A stretch of DNA of 64,000 nt from Burkholderiaceae bacterium (GCA_026125795.1 JAHCKM010000001.1:1116001-1180000); one strand, 5' to 3'; positions 36,758 through 45,464 are shown, numbered from the stretch's first letter. Notes: generated by a model not told the origin, from the sequence alone. Made by a program: numbers and translations.

Positions 36758-36786
36758 GCCGCCTTCAGCGGCAACCTGAAGGTGAA

Positions 36787-37443
36787 TCAGCCCTTGGTCA
36801 AGAAGTCCGGCACGCGCAGGCCGTCGCGCACCGCCTGGTCGAGCTCGGCCTCTGCCACGCGGATGGCCGGCAGCCGCGCGATCACTTCGTCCAGGCGTCC
36901 CTGCGGGACAACGACCACGCCGTCCGCGTCGCAGACGATGACGTCGCCGCTGGCCACCGGATGGCCGGCGATGGTCACCGCGAGGCCCACGCTCCCCGGG
37001 CCCGAGCGGGCCGGCGAGTTGGGCGTCACGCCGACGCAATAACACGGCAGACCGACTGCGCGGATGCCGGGCAGGTCGCGCACGCAGCCGTCGGTGACGA
37101 AGCCCACTGCGCCGCAGTTGCGCGCCATGCCCAACACCAGGTCTCCGGTGGCCGCGCAGCCCGTGTAGCCGCCGGTGGCGGCAACCAGCACATCGCCGGG
37201 CTGCAGCGCTTCCAGCGCGGCCAGCAGCGCCAGGTTGTCGGCCGGGCCGGCGTCGCAGGTCAGCGCCACGCCGCAGCACGAGGCCTGTTCGGCGATGGCG
37301 GGCTTGATGCGGTAGTCAAGCGCGCCGCTGCCGCCGAGCGCATCAACCAGGAAGCCGGTGGGCGTGCCGCGCAGCGCATCCACTTGCGCCGCACGCGGCC
37401 GCTGCACCGACTGGCGCCGAATGCGGGGACTTTCGTCGATCAC
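36787..37443 (-). CDS. RraA/HMG-aldolase-like family protein
   Basis: GTG 37443 is chosen as start (218 residues) because AAGGA lies 7 bp upstream; an ATG at 37497 would add 18 residues. The protein has LRGTPTGFLVDALGG, the glycine-rich metal-binding region GFVTDGCVRDLPGIRAVGLPCYC and DVIVCDADGVVVVP, typical of the RraA-like fold. Some members are 4-hydroxy-4-methyl-2-oxoglutarate aldolases of aromatic pathways with a GxxxRD motif, here DGCVRD; others inhibit RNase E. The conserved D-x3-R site favours an aldolase/decarboxylase. Confidence 0.75.
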   Translation of the reverse strand: MIDESPRIRRQSVQRPRAAQVDALRGTPTGFLVDALGGSGALDYRIKPAIAEQASCCGVALTCDAGPADNLALLAALEALQPGDVLVAATGGYTGCAATGDLVLGMARNCGAVGFVTDGCVRDLPGIRAVGLPCYCVGVTPNSPARSGPGSVGLAVTIAGHPVASGDVIVCDADGVVVVPQGRLDEVIARLPAIRVAEAELDQAVRDGLRVPDFLTKG

Positions 37444-37560
37444 TGTTCGATCCTTCGCGACGGGAACGCGGATGGTATCGACACGCGGTCGGCGCATCTT
37501 GTGTCGCTTCGCTCGGACAAGCCCTCTCCACAGGCGGGTCGGAAGCACTTACATTGCGCA

Positions 37561-37580
37561 GCGGTCGCATGAGCGACCGC
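37561..37580. repeat. Perfect hairpin in the leader of the micro-ORF
   Basis: GCGGTCGC and GCGACCGC form an 8-bp stem with a four-base loop, 21 bp before the lysine-rich micro-ORF. It could be a leader-RNA structure, a protein-binding site or the end of an upstream transcript. Confidence 0.6.
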
Positions 37581-37601
37581 AACACAGACGAGAGGTGAAC
37601 C

Positions 37602-37661
37602 ATGGCAGCTGCGAAAAAGAAAGCACCGGCAAAGAAGGCGGCGAAGAAGGGTAAGAAGTAG
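37602..37661 (+). CDS. 19-residue lysine/alanine-rich micro-ORF (histone-H1-like peptide)
   Basis: ATG 37602 is preceded by GAGGTG 6 bp upstream and the frame closes at TAG. The translation MAAAKKKAPAKKAAKKGKK has 10 lysines in 19 residues, the composition of H1-like tails. A hairpin stands before it, and a second one (10-bp arms at 37668-37677 and 37695-37704) directly after it without a T tract. The rest of the 353 bp between the RraA-like and VWA genes shows nothing else. It could be a nucleoid-associated micro-protein; that is inference, and translation is unproven. Confidence 0.5.
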   Translation: MAAAKKKAPAKKAAKKGKK

Positions 37662-37667
37662 TCGCCG

Positions 37668-37704
37668 GCTGGGCGGCGGCGACGCGCTCGACCTGCCGCC
37701 CAGC
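37668..37704. terminator. GC-rich hairpin after the micro-ORF
   Basis: GCTGGGCGGC and GCCGCCCAGC form a perfect 10-bp stem with a 17-base loop. No T run follows on the plus strand, so if it ends transcription it does so without the usual U tract, or it protects an mRNA end. Confidence 0.45.
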
Positions 37705-37796
37705 ACTCCCCATCGGGCACAGAGACGTCCCTGCTTGCACGCGACAGCGTGCGGTTCTCTCCGCGGCGTGAGACCGACAGCGCCAGCCGCAGCCGC

Positions 37797-38831
37797 CTAC
37801 GTCACGCGCCCGAACCACAGCAGTGACAACGACGACCCGGCCACGATCAGCAACGCCGCCGCCAGGGCCAGCAGGCCGGTCAGCTCGATGGCGCTCGTGC
37901 GCAGCTGCAGGCGCGAGCCGAGGTTCTGGTAGACGCTGCGCAGGTCCTCGGCAGTGCCGGCGTGGAAGTACTCGCCGCCGGTCATCCGCGCCACCTCGCG
38001 CAGCGTGGGTTCGTCCAATTGCAGGTAGATGGCCAGGCCCTCGCCCGCGGCCACATGGCCATCGACGGTCCCCAGCCCCACCACGTAGATCCGGATGCCC
38101 CGCTCGGCGGCCATCTTGGCAGCCTCCAGCGTGTCGACCCCGGTGGTGCGGCGGCCGTCGCTCAGCAGGATGATCGCGGCGGCGTCGTAGGAGCCCGGCG
38201 CCACCGGCGTGAACGACGTCGCTCGGGTCTTCTCGCGTTCGTTGCCGGTGCGCGTGTTGCGGCGCGCGCCGAAGGTCATCTCGCCCAGGTCGATCCCATG
38301 GTCGGGAAACAGCTCCGCAAGGCACACCACGATGGCGCTGCCGACGGCGGTGCCGATCTGCATCTGGATCGTGTCGATCGCGCGGATCAGGGAAGGGCGA
38401 TCGATCGTGGCCTGCTGCGCAACCTGGGCGCTGCCGGCGAAGGTGACGATGCCCGCCTGCATGTTCGACGGCAGCTCGTGCAAAAACGTTCTTGCCGCTT
38501 CCTGGGCCGCCACCATGCGTGTCGGCTTGACGTCCTGCACCCGCATGCTCAGCGACACGTCGATCGCCAGCAGGATCGTGGAGCGGGACCACGGCAGCGT
38601 CACCCGCGCGGTGGGACGCGCCAGGCTCAACAGCAAGACGACCAGCGCCAGACCGAAGAGCGCGGGAGGAATGTGCCGCCGCCACGAGCGGCCCATGGCC
38701 TGCCGAGCGATGCTCACGCTGCTCAGCCGCAGCGCGGTCTTGCCGCGTCGACGCAGCAGCCACAGGTACAGCGCCGGCAGCAAGGGCAGCGCCAGCATCA
38801 GCCACAGGTTCTGGGGCCAGAGGAAGTTCAT
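37797..38831 (-). CDS. BatA-like VWA-domain membrane protein
   Basis: This 344-residue protein has an N-terminal BatA region with two membrane helices (LMLALPLLPALYLWLL, PPALFGLALVVLLLSLA). The VWA domain carries the MIDAS motif TILLAIDVSLSM (Asp-x-Ser-x-Ser) near 90-101, and a last helix near 315-338 follows. Bat proteins usually sit in an operon with a MoxR ATPase and a DUF58 protein; none is here, so it is orphan. The role is probably metal-dependent protein assembly at the membrane. Confidence 0.78.
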   Translation of the reverse strand: MNFLWPQNLWLMLALPLLPALYLWLLRRRGKTALRLSSVSIARQAMGRSWRRHIPPALFGLALVVLLLSLARPTARVTLPWSRSTILLAIDVSLSMRVQDVKPTRMVAAQEAARTFLHELPSNMQAGIVTFAGSAQVAQQATIDRPSLIRAIDTIQMQIGTAVGSAIVVCLAELFPDHGIDLGEMTFGARRNTRTGNEREKTRATSFTPVAPGSYDAAAIILLSDGRRTTGVDTLEAAKMAAERGIRIYVVGLGTVDGHVAAGEGLAIYLQLDEPTLREVARMTGGEYFHAGTAEDLRSVYQNLGSRLQLRTSAIELTGLLALAAALLIVAGSSLSLLWFGRVT

Positions 38832-39022
38832 CGACGACGGCCGGCGCACCACGGCAGCGCCGTTGCTGGTGACGCCGTTCGAGGCCCTTGCAAGCCGTGC
38901 AGATTCTGGCGCAAGCCGTCGGCCCTGTCGCGGGAGAGGACGCGCGCCACCGTCTGCGAACCGACGAGTCCGCTCGCGCCGGCGCAACCGCGCCGAAGCG
39001 CAATCGACCGGCCTCGCAAGCG

Positions 39023-39955
39023 CTAGCGGGCCGCTCGTCGCAAAGCCTGCGGGGGTTGGCCGAGCACGCGCAGAAACGCGCGCCGCATACGCCCGGGATC
39101 GCCAAAGCCCGATGCTTCCGCCACCCGCTGCAGCGGCGCGTGCGTGGTCTCGAGCGAATTGCGCGCGGTCTCGACGCGCAGGCGCTCCACCGCCTTGGCC
39201 GGCGTCGTGCCCGTCTCGGAGGCGAACGCGCGCGCGAAGTGGCGCGGGCTCATGGCGGCGCGCTCGGCAAGACGCTCCACGGTCAATGCCTCGCCAAGGT
39301 GATCGCGCATCCAGTCGACCAGCGCCGAGAAGCGGCCGCTGCGCCCGCCCAGATCGACCAGCGCGGAGAACTGCGACTGGCCTCCGGGGCGGCGCTGATG
39401 CACCACCAACTGTTGCGCGACGCGGCGCGCGAGCTCGTGACCGAGGTCGTCCTCGATCAGCGCCAAGGCCATGTCGATGCCGGCCGAGATGCCGGCCGAC
39501 GTCCAGATCGGCCCGTCGCGAATGAAGATGCGATCGGCATCCAGCTGCACCGTCGGATATCGGTGCGTGAAGTGTTGGCTCGAGTTCCAGTGCGTCGTCG
39601 CGCGGCGGCCGTCGAGCAAGCCGGCTTCGGCGAGGAGATAAGCGCCCGAGCACACACTCGCGATGCGCCGGGCGCGCACCCGGCGCAGCCACGCAACGAT
39701 GGCGCGCAGCGCCGCCATCGACTGTCCGACGTCGCCGCCGACGACCACCACCGTGTCAGGGGCGCGCCGTCGCAGCGGCTGGGTGTCGAGCGGCACCCCG
39801 GACGAACTCATGACCGCGCCGCCGCCGGGTGCGGTGAGCGCGAGCTCGTACGCGCCGGGAGAAAAGCGCTCGGCGATCTCGAACGCCGCGATCGGCCCGG
39901 CTGCGTCCAGCAACTGGAAACCGGGGAAGAGAACGAACGCGATGGTTCGCGGCAT
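39023..39955 (-). CDS. GlxA-family AraC-type regulator with DJ-1/PfpI domain
   Basis: This 310-residue protein has an N-terminal DJ-1/PfpI-like domain (VLFPGFQLLDAAGPIAAFEIA, and the nucleophile elbow SVCSGAYLLAEAGLLDG). An AraC HTH follows (LTVERLAERAAMSPRHFARAF and LQRVAEASGFGDPGRMRRAF). Such GlxA proteins sense small metabolites and activate a divergent or nearby operon. It is divergent, 75 bp away, from a gene with the same DJ-1 fold. Confidence 0.85.
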   Translation of the reverse strand: MPRTIAFVLFPGFQLLDAAGPIAAFEIAERFSPGAYELALTAPGGGAVMSSSGVPLDTQPLRRRAPDTVVVVGGDVGQSMAALRAIVAWLRRVRARRIASVCSGAYLLAEAGLLDGRRATTHWNSSQHFTHRYPTVQLDADRIFIRDGPIWTSAGISAGIDMALALIEDDLGHELARRVAQQLVVHQRRPGGQSQFSALVDLGGRSGRFSALVDWMRDHLGEALTVERLAERAAMSPRHFARAFASETGTTPAKAVERLRVETARNSLETTHAPLQRVAEASGFGDPGRMRRAFLRVLGQPPQALRRAAR

Positions 39956-40030
39956 GGCGGGCAGCGTGGCAGGAATCGCCCGATTCTGGTCCTTTTGGAC
40001 AGACCCATGCGATGGTACGGTGAACGCACC

Positions 40031-41179
40031 ATGACGTTGAACCGACGACTCCTTTGGCGCATCGGCCTGGCCTTTGCAGGGCTATCGCTCGCCGGCTTCG
40101 TGGCATGGATGCTCGGGTTGCCTCGGGCGGCACCGGACGCATCGGGCGCTCCTGCCATCACGCAGCAGGAGGCCGACGCCACGATCGCGGCGCTGAAGCC
40201 ACCCAAACGCCCGCGTCCGCTGGTGGCGATCCTCGGCATCAACGACGCCACCGAGACCACCGACTACCTGATGCCTTACGGCATCGTCAAGCGTGCCGAC
40301 GTCGCCGACGTGGTGGCGCTGGCGACGCAGCCGGGACCGGTGTCGCTGTATCCGGTGTTGACCGTCATGCCGGACGCGAGCGTGGCCGACTTCGATGCAC
40401 GCCACCCGCAGGGCGCCGACTACGTGATCGTGCCGGCCATGAGCCGCGATGACGATCCCGCGGCGCTGCAATGGATCAGGGCCCAGGCCGACAAGGGTGC
40501 CATCGTGATTGCCGTCTGCGCCGGCGCCAAGGTCGTGGCGGCGGCCGGCCTGCTCGACGGCAAACGCGGCACCACGCACTGGTACTACCTGGACGAGTTG
40601 CTCAACGAGCACCCGGCGATCCAGCACGTGCGCGATCGACGGTTCGTCGTCGACCGCGGGGTGGCGACGACCACGGGCATCAGCGCGTCGATGCCGATGT
40701 CGCTGACGCTGATCGAGGCGATCGCCGGCCGGGCCCGGGCCGAGGCGGTGGCGCAGCAGCTGGGGTTGGCGCACTGGGACGCGCGCCACGCCAGCGCCGC
40801 CTTCAAGCTCACACGGGCGTTCGCGCTGACGTCGATGGCCAACACGCTCGCCTTCTGGAACCGCGAGCAGCTCGGCATCGAGCTGACGCCGGGCATCGAC
40901 GAAGTCTCGCTCGCGCTCGTGGCCGATGCCTGGTCGAGGACCTATCGATCGCGTGCAGTCACCTTTGCCGGCACGCCCGACGCGCGGACCACGCGCAACG
41001 GGATACGCATCGTCCCGGATCGGGTCGCGGCGAGCTGGCCGGCCAACCGGCTGCTTCCCGCCATCGGCGATCGGCCGCCGGCCGTGGCCCTGGAACAAGC
41101 GCTGCGTGGCATCGACGCGCGCCACGGCTCACGAACCGGAGACCTCGTCGCGATGCAACTGGAGTACCCGAGACGATGA
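40031..41179 (+). CDS. Membrane-anchored DJ-1/PfpI-family protein
   Basis: This 382-residue protein begins with one hydrophobic helix (RIGLAFAGLSLAGFVAWML), probably an inner-membrane anchor with the rest in the periplasm. The DJ-1/PfpI domain has PLVAILGINDATETTDYLMPYG and the elbow VIAVCAGAKVVAAAGLLDG with the reactive Cys, then TTHWYYLDELL. The pair with a GlxA-type regulator that carries the same fold suggests one copied its domain from the other or that both bind related ligands. The enzyme activity is unknown. Confidence 0.75.
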   Translation: MTLNRRLLWRIGLAFAGLSLAGFVAWMLGLPRAAPDASGAPAITQQEADATIAALKPPKRPRPLVAILGINDATETTDYLMPYGIVKRADVADVVALATQPGPVSLYPVLTVMPDASVADFDARHPQGADYVIVPAMSRDDDPAALQWIRAQADKGAIVIAVCAGAKVVAAAGLLDGKRGTTHWYYLDELLNEHPAIQHVRDRRFVVDRGVATTTGISASMPMSLTLIEAIAGRARAEAVAQQLGLAHWDARHASAAFKLTRAFALTSMANTLAFWNREQLGIELTPGIDEVSLALVADAWSRTYRSRAVTFAGTPDARTTRNGIRIVPDRVAASWPANRLLPAIGDRPPAVALEQALRGIDARHGSRTGDLVAMQLEYPRR

Positions 41180-41209
41180 CGCCGCGGTCGCCAGGATGCG
41201 CGGTCGCGA

Positions 41210-43453
41210 TCAGGACCCGATGCGCCCGCCGTCGTCCTTGGTGATGACGATGGTGGCCGAGCGCGGGCGTTGGCCCGCGCCATAACCGGCGTTGCTCGGC
41301 CACTGGCTGGTGTACTTCGTGGGGTCGCCGACGTCGGCCATCGCCGTGGTCTCGCCCGGGTGCTGCACGTTGACGAACATCGTCTTGCCGTCGGGCGTCT
41401 CGGCCAGGCCGGTGATCTCGCAACCCACGGGGCCCACCAGAAAGCGCTTCAACGTGTCCGCCGTGGGTGTCTTGCCGACGAAGGTGTCCACGGTCAGCGT
41501 GCCGCCGGTTGCCTTGGGATAGTTCAGCGTGACCTTCTTGCCGTCGCCCACCTGACCCGGCAGGCCGGCCAGCATCATGCAGTTGGTGACGTCGGTGTAG
41601 GCGCCGTCGTCGGTCTGGAACCAGCAGATGCCGGTTGCCGGGCTGAACACCAGGCCGTCGGGGCTCGAGAAGTCCTGATCCGCCGTCAGGCTCGAAAGGT
41701 TGACCGCGCCGGGAGCCGCGCTCGATTCCGCACCGAAGAGGTAGACATCCCACGTGAACGATGTGGCCGCGGCGCCTGCGGCGTCTTCCTTGATGCGCAG
41801 CACGTGGCCGTTGGGATTGCCGGTCTGTGCCGTGGCCGCCCCCTTGATGTCGGTGTAGGCGCGCGGGTTGGCGCCATCGGGTGCGAGTTGAGGCGACGCG
41901 CCGGGCTCGACGCGGCGATTGCTGTTGTTGGTGAGCGCAAAGTAGATCTCGCCGTTGGCCGGATTGGCCGAGCACCACTCGGGGCGATCCATCCGCGTGG
42001 CGCCCACCGCGTCGGCGGCGAGCCGGGCGTTGACCACGACGTCGGCGGCATCGGCGAAGGCGTAAGTGACGGAGCCTGCGATCGCCGGGTGCGCGATCGA
42101 CAGTTCCACCCACTGGCCCGTGCCGTCGGCCGCGAAGATGGCCACGTAGAGCTTGCCGCTGTCGAGGTACTTGTCGCCCGCCGCCAGACGATCGGCCGCG
42201 CTGGCGTCGGCCGTTTCCCAGGAAGCCGCCGAGACCCACTTGTAGATGTACTCGTTGCGCGAATCGTCGCCCATGTACACGGCCAGCGGCTGGCCCGCGG
42301 TGACCTTGCCGAATGCGGCGCTCTCGTGTGCAAAGCGGCCGAGCGCCGAACGCTTCTTGGCCGGTCTGGTCTTGTCGTACGGATCGATCTCGACGATGTA
42401 GCCCATGCCATTCATCTCGTTGCGGTAGTCGTCGCTGCCGTCGGCCGACGCGCCGAGCTTGCTGTTGTTCCAGCGCGCGTACTTGTCGTCGGCTCCGCCG
42501 GTCTCCCAGCCATGGCGCGACGCAGCGCCTTGATTGCGGCCGTAGCGGCGCAGCGACGTCACGCTCTTGTCGTTGCCGCGCGCCGCATCGTCGGCCGCGC
42601 CCCGGGTGAAATAACCGAACCAGTTCTCCTCGCCCGTGAGAAACGTGCCCCACGGCGTCTTGCCGGTGCCGCAGTTGTTCAGCGTGCCGCGCGTCTTGGT
42701 GCCGTCGATCGAGAACTTGGTCACCAGCAACGCATGACCGCGCGCCGGGCCGGCGATCTCGATCTCGCTCAACGCGGTGAGCCGGCGGTTGAAAGCGGAA
42801 TCCTTCACGCACTCCCAACGGCCCGCGTTCTTCCTCACCTCGACGACCGCGATGCCGTGCACCGCGGTTTCCTTGTCCACCTCGGCGGCCGGCCGCGGCA
42901 GCATGCTGGTGCCGCCGTTGGGGTGCAGGAAGAACGACGAGAGTCGTTCGTCGGTGGTGGCTTCGTGGTTCACGGCGAGCAGGCCGCGATCGTTGCTGGT
43001 GGTCGACGGCGCGCCGCTCGCGGACAGGCCGAACCACTCCATGCCATCGTGGTGGTCGCCGGCGCGGTCTTCCATGTCGGCATCGCTGCCGTCGTTGGCA
43101 TAGGCGCCCGCCGCCGCCGTCAGCGGGTCGCCCAGCGCGTACAACACGCTCGCGGTGTAGCCTGCCGGAACCACCACGCTGTCGGCCAGGCCCTTGCTCA
43201 CGGCGGTGAAGCCCAGCAGCTTCTCCGTGGGGGCGGGCGCCGGCGCGGGAGCCGGATCGTCGTCGTCGCCACCGCCGCAGGCGGCCAGCGCGAGGCTGCC
43301 GAGCAGCGCGGTCGCCGCGCCACCCACGCCGCCGCGCAACAGCGTGCGGCGGCTGAGGCGCGCGTCCAGCACGCTGTGAATCGTCGGGTTGTCGGAGGTG
43401 TTGGAGTCTTCGTCGTTGAATGCATCGAGCGAGCGGTCGGCGTGCGGGTTCAC
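41210..43453 (-). CDS. PhoX-like (DUF839) phosphatase, Tat-exported
   Basis: This 747-residue protein has a twin-arginine signal SRRTLLRGGVGG at 34-45 followed by a hydrophobic run and LAAC at 56-59, so it may be a Tat-dependent lipoprotein. The body is a DUF839/PhoX-type beta-propeller: GLLAVNHE, TGEENWFGYFTR, MGDDSRNEYIYKWV, RMDRPEWC, with acidic residues and Cys suited to the iron-calcium site. PhoX proteins are extracellular alkaline phosphatases made under phosphate starvation, which agrees with the Pho-box-like repeats upstream. Confidence 0.85.
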   Translation of the reverse strand: MNPHADRSLDAFNDEDSNTSDNPTIHSVLDARLSRRTLLRGGVGGAATALLGSLALAACGGGDDDDPAPAPAPAPTEKLLGFTAVSKGLADSVVVPAGYTASVLYALGDPLTAAAGAYANDGSDADMEDRAGDHHDGMEWFGLSASGAPSTTSNDRGLLAVNHEATTDERLSSFFLHPNGGTSMLPRPAAEVDKETAVHGIAVVEVRKNAGRWECVKDSAFNRRLTALSEIEIAGPARGHALLVTKFSIDGTKTRGTLNNCGTGKTPWGTFLTGEENWFGYFTRGAADDAARGNDKSVTSLRRYGRNQGAASRHGWETGGADDKYARWNNSKLGASADGSDDYRNEMNGMGYIVEIDPYDKTRPAKKRSALGRFAHESAAFGKVTAGQPLAVYMGDDSRNEYIYKWVSAASWETADASAADRLAAGDKYLDSGKLYVAIFAADGTGQWVELSIAHPAIAGSVTYAFADAADVVVNARLAADAVGATRMDRPEWCSANPANGEIYFALTNNSNRRVEPGASPQLAPDGANPRAYTDIKGAATAQTGNPNGHVLRIKEDAAGAAATSFTWDVYLFGAESSAAPGAVNLSSLTADQDFSSPDGLVFSPATGICWFQTDDGAYTDVTNCMMLAGLPGQVGDGKKVTLNYPKATGGTLTVDTFVGKTPTADTLKRFLVGPVGCEITGLAETPDGKTMFVNVQHPGETTAMADVGDPTKYTSQWPSNAGYGAGQRPRSATIVITKDDGGRIGS

Positions 43454-43502
43454 AGAGGTCCTTGGTTGGGTTCTTGACGGCGCAGGAGCCTAGGGACCGG
43501 TT

Positions 43503-43529
43503 GTGAATCCGCTGTGACATTCGCATGAC
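43503..43529 (-). promoter_or_regulatory. Pho-box-like triple repeat upstream of the PhoX gene
   Basis: On the coding strand GTCAT, GTCAC and TTCAC (plus-strand starts 43525, 43514 and 43503) repeat with an exact 11-bp period. This is the spacing and core of PhoB-binding Pho boxes (CTGTCAT class). The array lies about 50 bp before the phoX start, as for a promoter whose -35 is replaced by PhoB. Confidence 0.6.
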
Positions 43530-43628
43530 GTTCGATGAACGTCCGGCGGCCCATGAAAGCGGCACGGCGCTTCGGCCGGGCTTGCACGGAACGCGTGATC
43601 TGCATCAAGGACACCCGGTCTGCCGCCG

Positions 43629-43656
43629 CTATTCTGGTATTTGAATACCTGTATTG
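43629..43656. promoter_or_regulatory. Operator-like inverted repeat in the hemerythrin promoter
   Basis: CTATTCTGGTA and TACCTGTATTG flank TTTGAA; the half-sites match at 8 of 11 positions. The centre GGTATTTGAATACC (43636-43649) is itself a 14-bp palindrome. The same GGTA-N6-TACC core and the TATTCTGGTA half-site occur in the oah/kor promoter, so one regulator could control both. Confidence 0.6.
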
Positions 43657-43670
43657 CGTGAGGCAAACCG

Positions 43671-44165
43671 ATGAACCAGCCGCGACAAGTCAGCCGCCTG
43701 CTCGACGAGGAGCACAGCGCCAGCCTCGAGTTGCTGGGCCAGCTCGAACAGCGTGTGGGCCGGGCGTCGAGCCGGGCGCTGCCGAGCGACCCGGATCTTT
43801 GCGCGCTGATCACGCGTTTCATCCACTACCTGGCCGGCGACCTGGCACGGCACTTCGAGTTCGAGGAAGACGAGCTGTTTCCTCGGCTGGTGGAAAGCGG
43901 CGACGGCGACATCGTGGCATTGCTGAGCGACGAGCACGACGCGATGCGAGAACTGTCCGGCGAGCTGCTGCCGCTGGCCGAGTCGGCGGCGCGCGGTGCG
44001 CTCGATGTGCCGGGCTGGCAGGCGCTGCGACGCGCCGTTCTGGAGATGGTGGAGCGCCAGGTGGCGCACATCCAGAAGGAAGCCATGGCGCTGCTGCCGA
44101 TGCTCGACGATCTGCTCGACGACGACACCGATCAGCGGCTGGCCCTCGCCTACGCCGCGGGCTGA
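43671..44165 (+). CDS. Hemerythrin HHE-domain protein
   Basis: This 164-residue four-helix protein carries metal-ligand motifs DEEHSASLELL, ARHFEFEEDELFP, LLSDEHDAM and VAHIQKEAMALLP, as in hemerythrin-like di-iron proteins. They bind or sense O2 or NO, or help repair iron-sulfur clusters. It lies beside the ferredoxin and benzoyl-CoA reductase genes, whose clusters are oxygen-sensitive, and shares an operator motif with them. It could guard that enzyme. It is convergent with fdx. Confidence 0.8.
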   Translation: MNQPRQVSRLLDEEHSASLELLGQLEQRVGRASSRALPSDPDLCALITRFIHYLAGDLARHFEFEEDELFPRLVESGDGDIVALLSDEHDAMRELSGELLPLAESAARGALDVPGWQALRRAVLEMVERQVAHIQKEAMALLPMLDDLLDDDTDQRLALAYAAG

Positions 44166-44230
44166 CCGCGCGTCCGAACACCGCGCCCGCGGACGCTGCC
44201 GAGGGGATCGGCCGCGCGCGTGCGTCCGCC

Positions 44231-44476
44231 CTAGCCGTGCAGCGTGTCGTACTTGGCCATCAGCTCGTCCGGTGATTCCACGAAGTCGGGGTGCTGCACG
44301 ATGCAGTCGGCCGGGCACACGAGCTTGCACTGCGGCTCGTCCTCGGCGCCCACGCACTCGGTGCAGCGCAGCGGATCGATCACGTAGACCGGGTCGCCCA
44401 CCGCGATCGCTTCGTTCGGACACACCGGTTTGCAGGCGTCGCAGGCGGTGCAGTTGTCGTTGATCAGCAGGGCCAT
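44231..44476 (-). CDS. fdx: 2[4Fe-4S] ferredoxin of the benzoyl-CoA reductase cluster
   Basis: This 81-residue protein has first cluster motif CTACDACKPVCP and second CTECVGAEDEPQCKLVCP, which has the eight-residue insert between second and third Cys seen in Allochromatium-type ferredoxins. A C-terminal helix follows. Ferredoxins of this kind give low-potential electrons to benzoyl-CoA reductase. It is the last gene of the oah-dch-bcrCBAD operon, 18 bp after bcrD. Confidence 0.88.
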   Translation of the reverse strand: MALLINDNCTACDACKPVCPNEAIAVGDPVYVIDPLRCTECVGAEDEPQCKLVCPADCIVQHPDFVESPDELMAKYDTLHG

Positions 44477-44494
44477 GGAAGTCTCCTGGTCGGT

Positions 44495-45337
44495 TCAGGC
44501 GGCAACGGCTGTCTCCAGCTCGTTCAGCCGGGCGTGACGGTAGGCACCCCAAAGCGCCGCGCCGATGGCGCCCGCATGGATCGAGTCCGCGTGGGACACC
44601 GCGGTGACCGGCACTTTCTCGTTGACCATCTCCTCGCCGATGGCGGCCAGCAGTCCGCTGTCGAGCGCGAGGCCGCCGGTGAGCAGCGCCGTGCCGCCCT
44701 TGACGCCGGTGACCTTGAGCAGCTTGACGATGCGCGAGGCCATCGACAGGTGGATGCCCTTGAGGATGTCGGGCGTGGCGATGCCGCGGCTGACCATGTT
44801 GATCACGTCGGTCTCGGCCAGCACAGCGCAGATCGAGCTCACCTTCTCGGGGTTGGTCGAGGTGCGCGACATGGTGCCGATCTCGTCCAGGGCCACGCCG
44901 AGGTAGCGCGCAATGTTCTCCAGGAACTGGCCCGAGCCCGATGCGCACTGGCTGGTCATCTTGTAGCTCAGCACCTTGCCGCGCTCGTCGATCGCGATGG
45001 CGCGGCCGTTGAGCGCGCCGATGTCGACCACGGCGCGTGCATCGGGATTGAGGAACACGCCGCCGCGCGCGTGCGTGGTCATCGAATAGAAGTGGCCGGT
45101 GGCGAACTTGACGTTCTCCCCTTCGCCGGTGGTGGCGATGTAGTCGATGTCGTCGGCGCTCAGCGCGGCGTCGGCGAGCACGGCGTCGCGGCCCTCGGCG
45201 GCCAGAGTCATCGGGTCGCGCCGGCGGATGCGCTCGCAGCGCTTGGCGAGCCAGGTGGGCTTGCCTTCTTCATCAAACGAGAACAACACCGACTTGACCG
45301 CGCCGGAGCCGATGTCGATGCCGATGGTGTGAATCAT
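44495..45337 (-). CDS. bcrD: Benzoyl-CoA reductase subunit D (ATPase, BcrD/BadG-like)
   Basis: This 280-residue protein has the phosphate loop GIDIGSGAVKSVLF, VVDIGALNGRAI and the cluster-binding helix TSQCASGSGQFLENIARYLG, all features of the BcrAD/HgdC ATPase family. BcrA and BcrD bind a [4Fe-4S] cluster between them and hydrolyse ATP to drive two-electron reduction of the aromatic ring by BcrBC. The length agrees with known BcrD. It is downstream of bcrA, with a 127-bp hairpin-rich gap between them. Confidence 0.9.
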   Translation of the reverse strand: MIHTIGIDIGSGAVKSVLFSFDEEGKPTWLAKRCERIRRRDPMTLAAEGRDAVLADAALSADDIDYIATTGEGENVKFATGHFYSMTTHARGGVFLNPDARAVVDIGALNGRAIAIDERGKVLSYKMTSQCASGSGQFLENIARYLGVALDEIGTMSRTSTNPEKVSSICAVLAETDVINMVSRGIATPDILKGIHLSMASRIVKLLKVTGVKGGTALLTGGLALDSGLLAAIGEEMVNEKVPVTAVSHADSIHAGAIGAALWGAYRHARLNELETAVAA

Positions 45338-45368
45338 GTGTTGCTCCTCGAGTGGCGGGGCCAGCGCC

Positions 45369-45456
45369 GGGCCGCTCCCAAGCGGCCCCGCACCCCCAGT
45401 CCAAGCGAAGCGCAGGACACGCCTGCGCCCAGGGGTGGCAGCGGCACTCCGCTGCC
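45369..45456. repeat. Two GC-rich hairpins between bcrA and bcrD
   Basis: One stem has GGGCCGCT/AGCGGCCC arms (45369-45376, 45381-45388), the other GGCAGCGG/CCGCTGCC arms (45437-45444, 45449-45456). Both are perfect and face a four-base loop. They could stabilise segments of the mRNA or set subunit ratios in the operon. Confidence 0.55.
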
Positions 45457-45464
45457 GGGGGTTG

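Noticed and set aside
40959..43565. 868-codon frame on the minus strand over the phoX gene
   Set aside because: It is an out-of-frame reading of the PhoX gene on the same strand, arginine-rich with no motif; the PhoX frame has the Tat signal and the conserved blocks.
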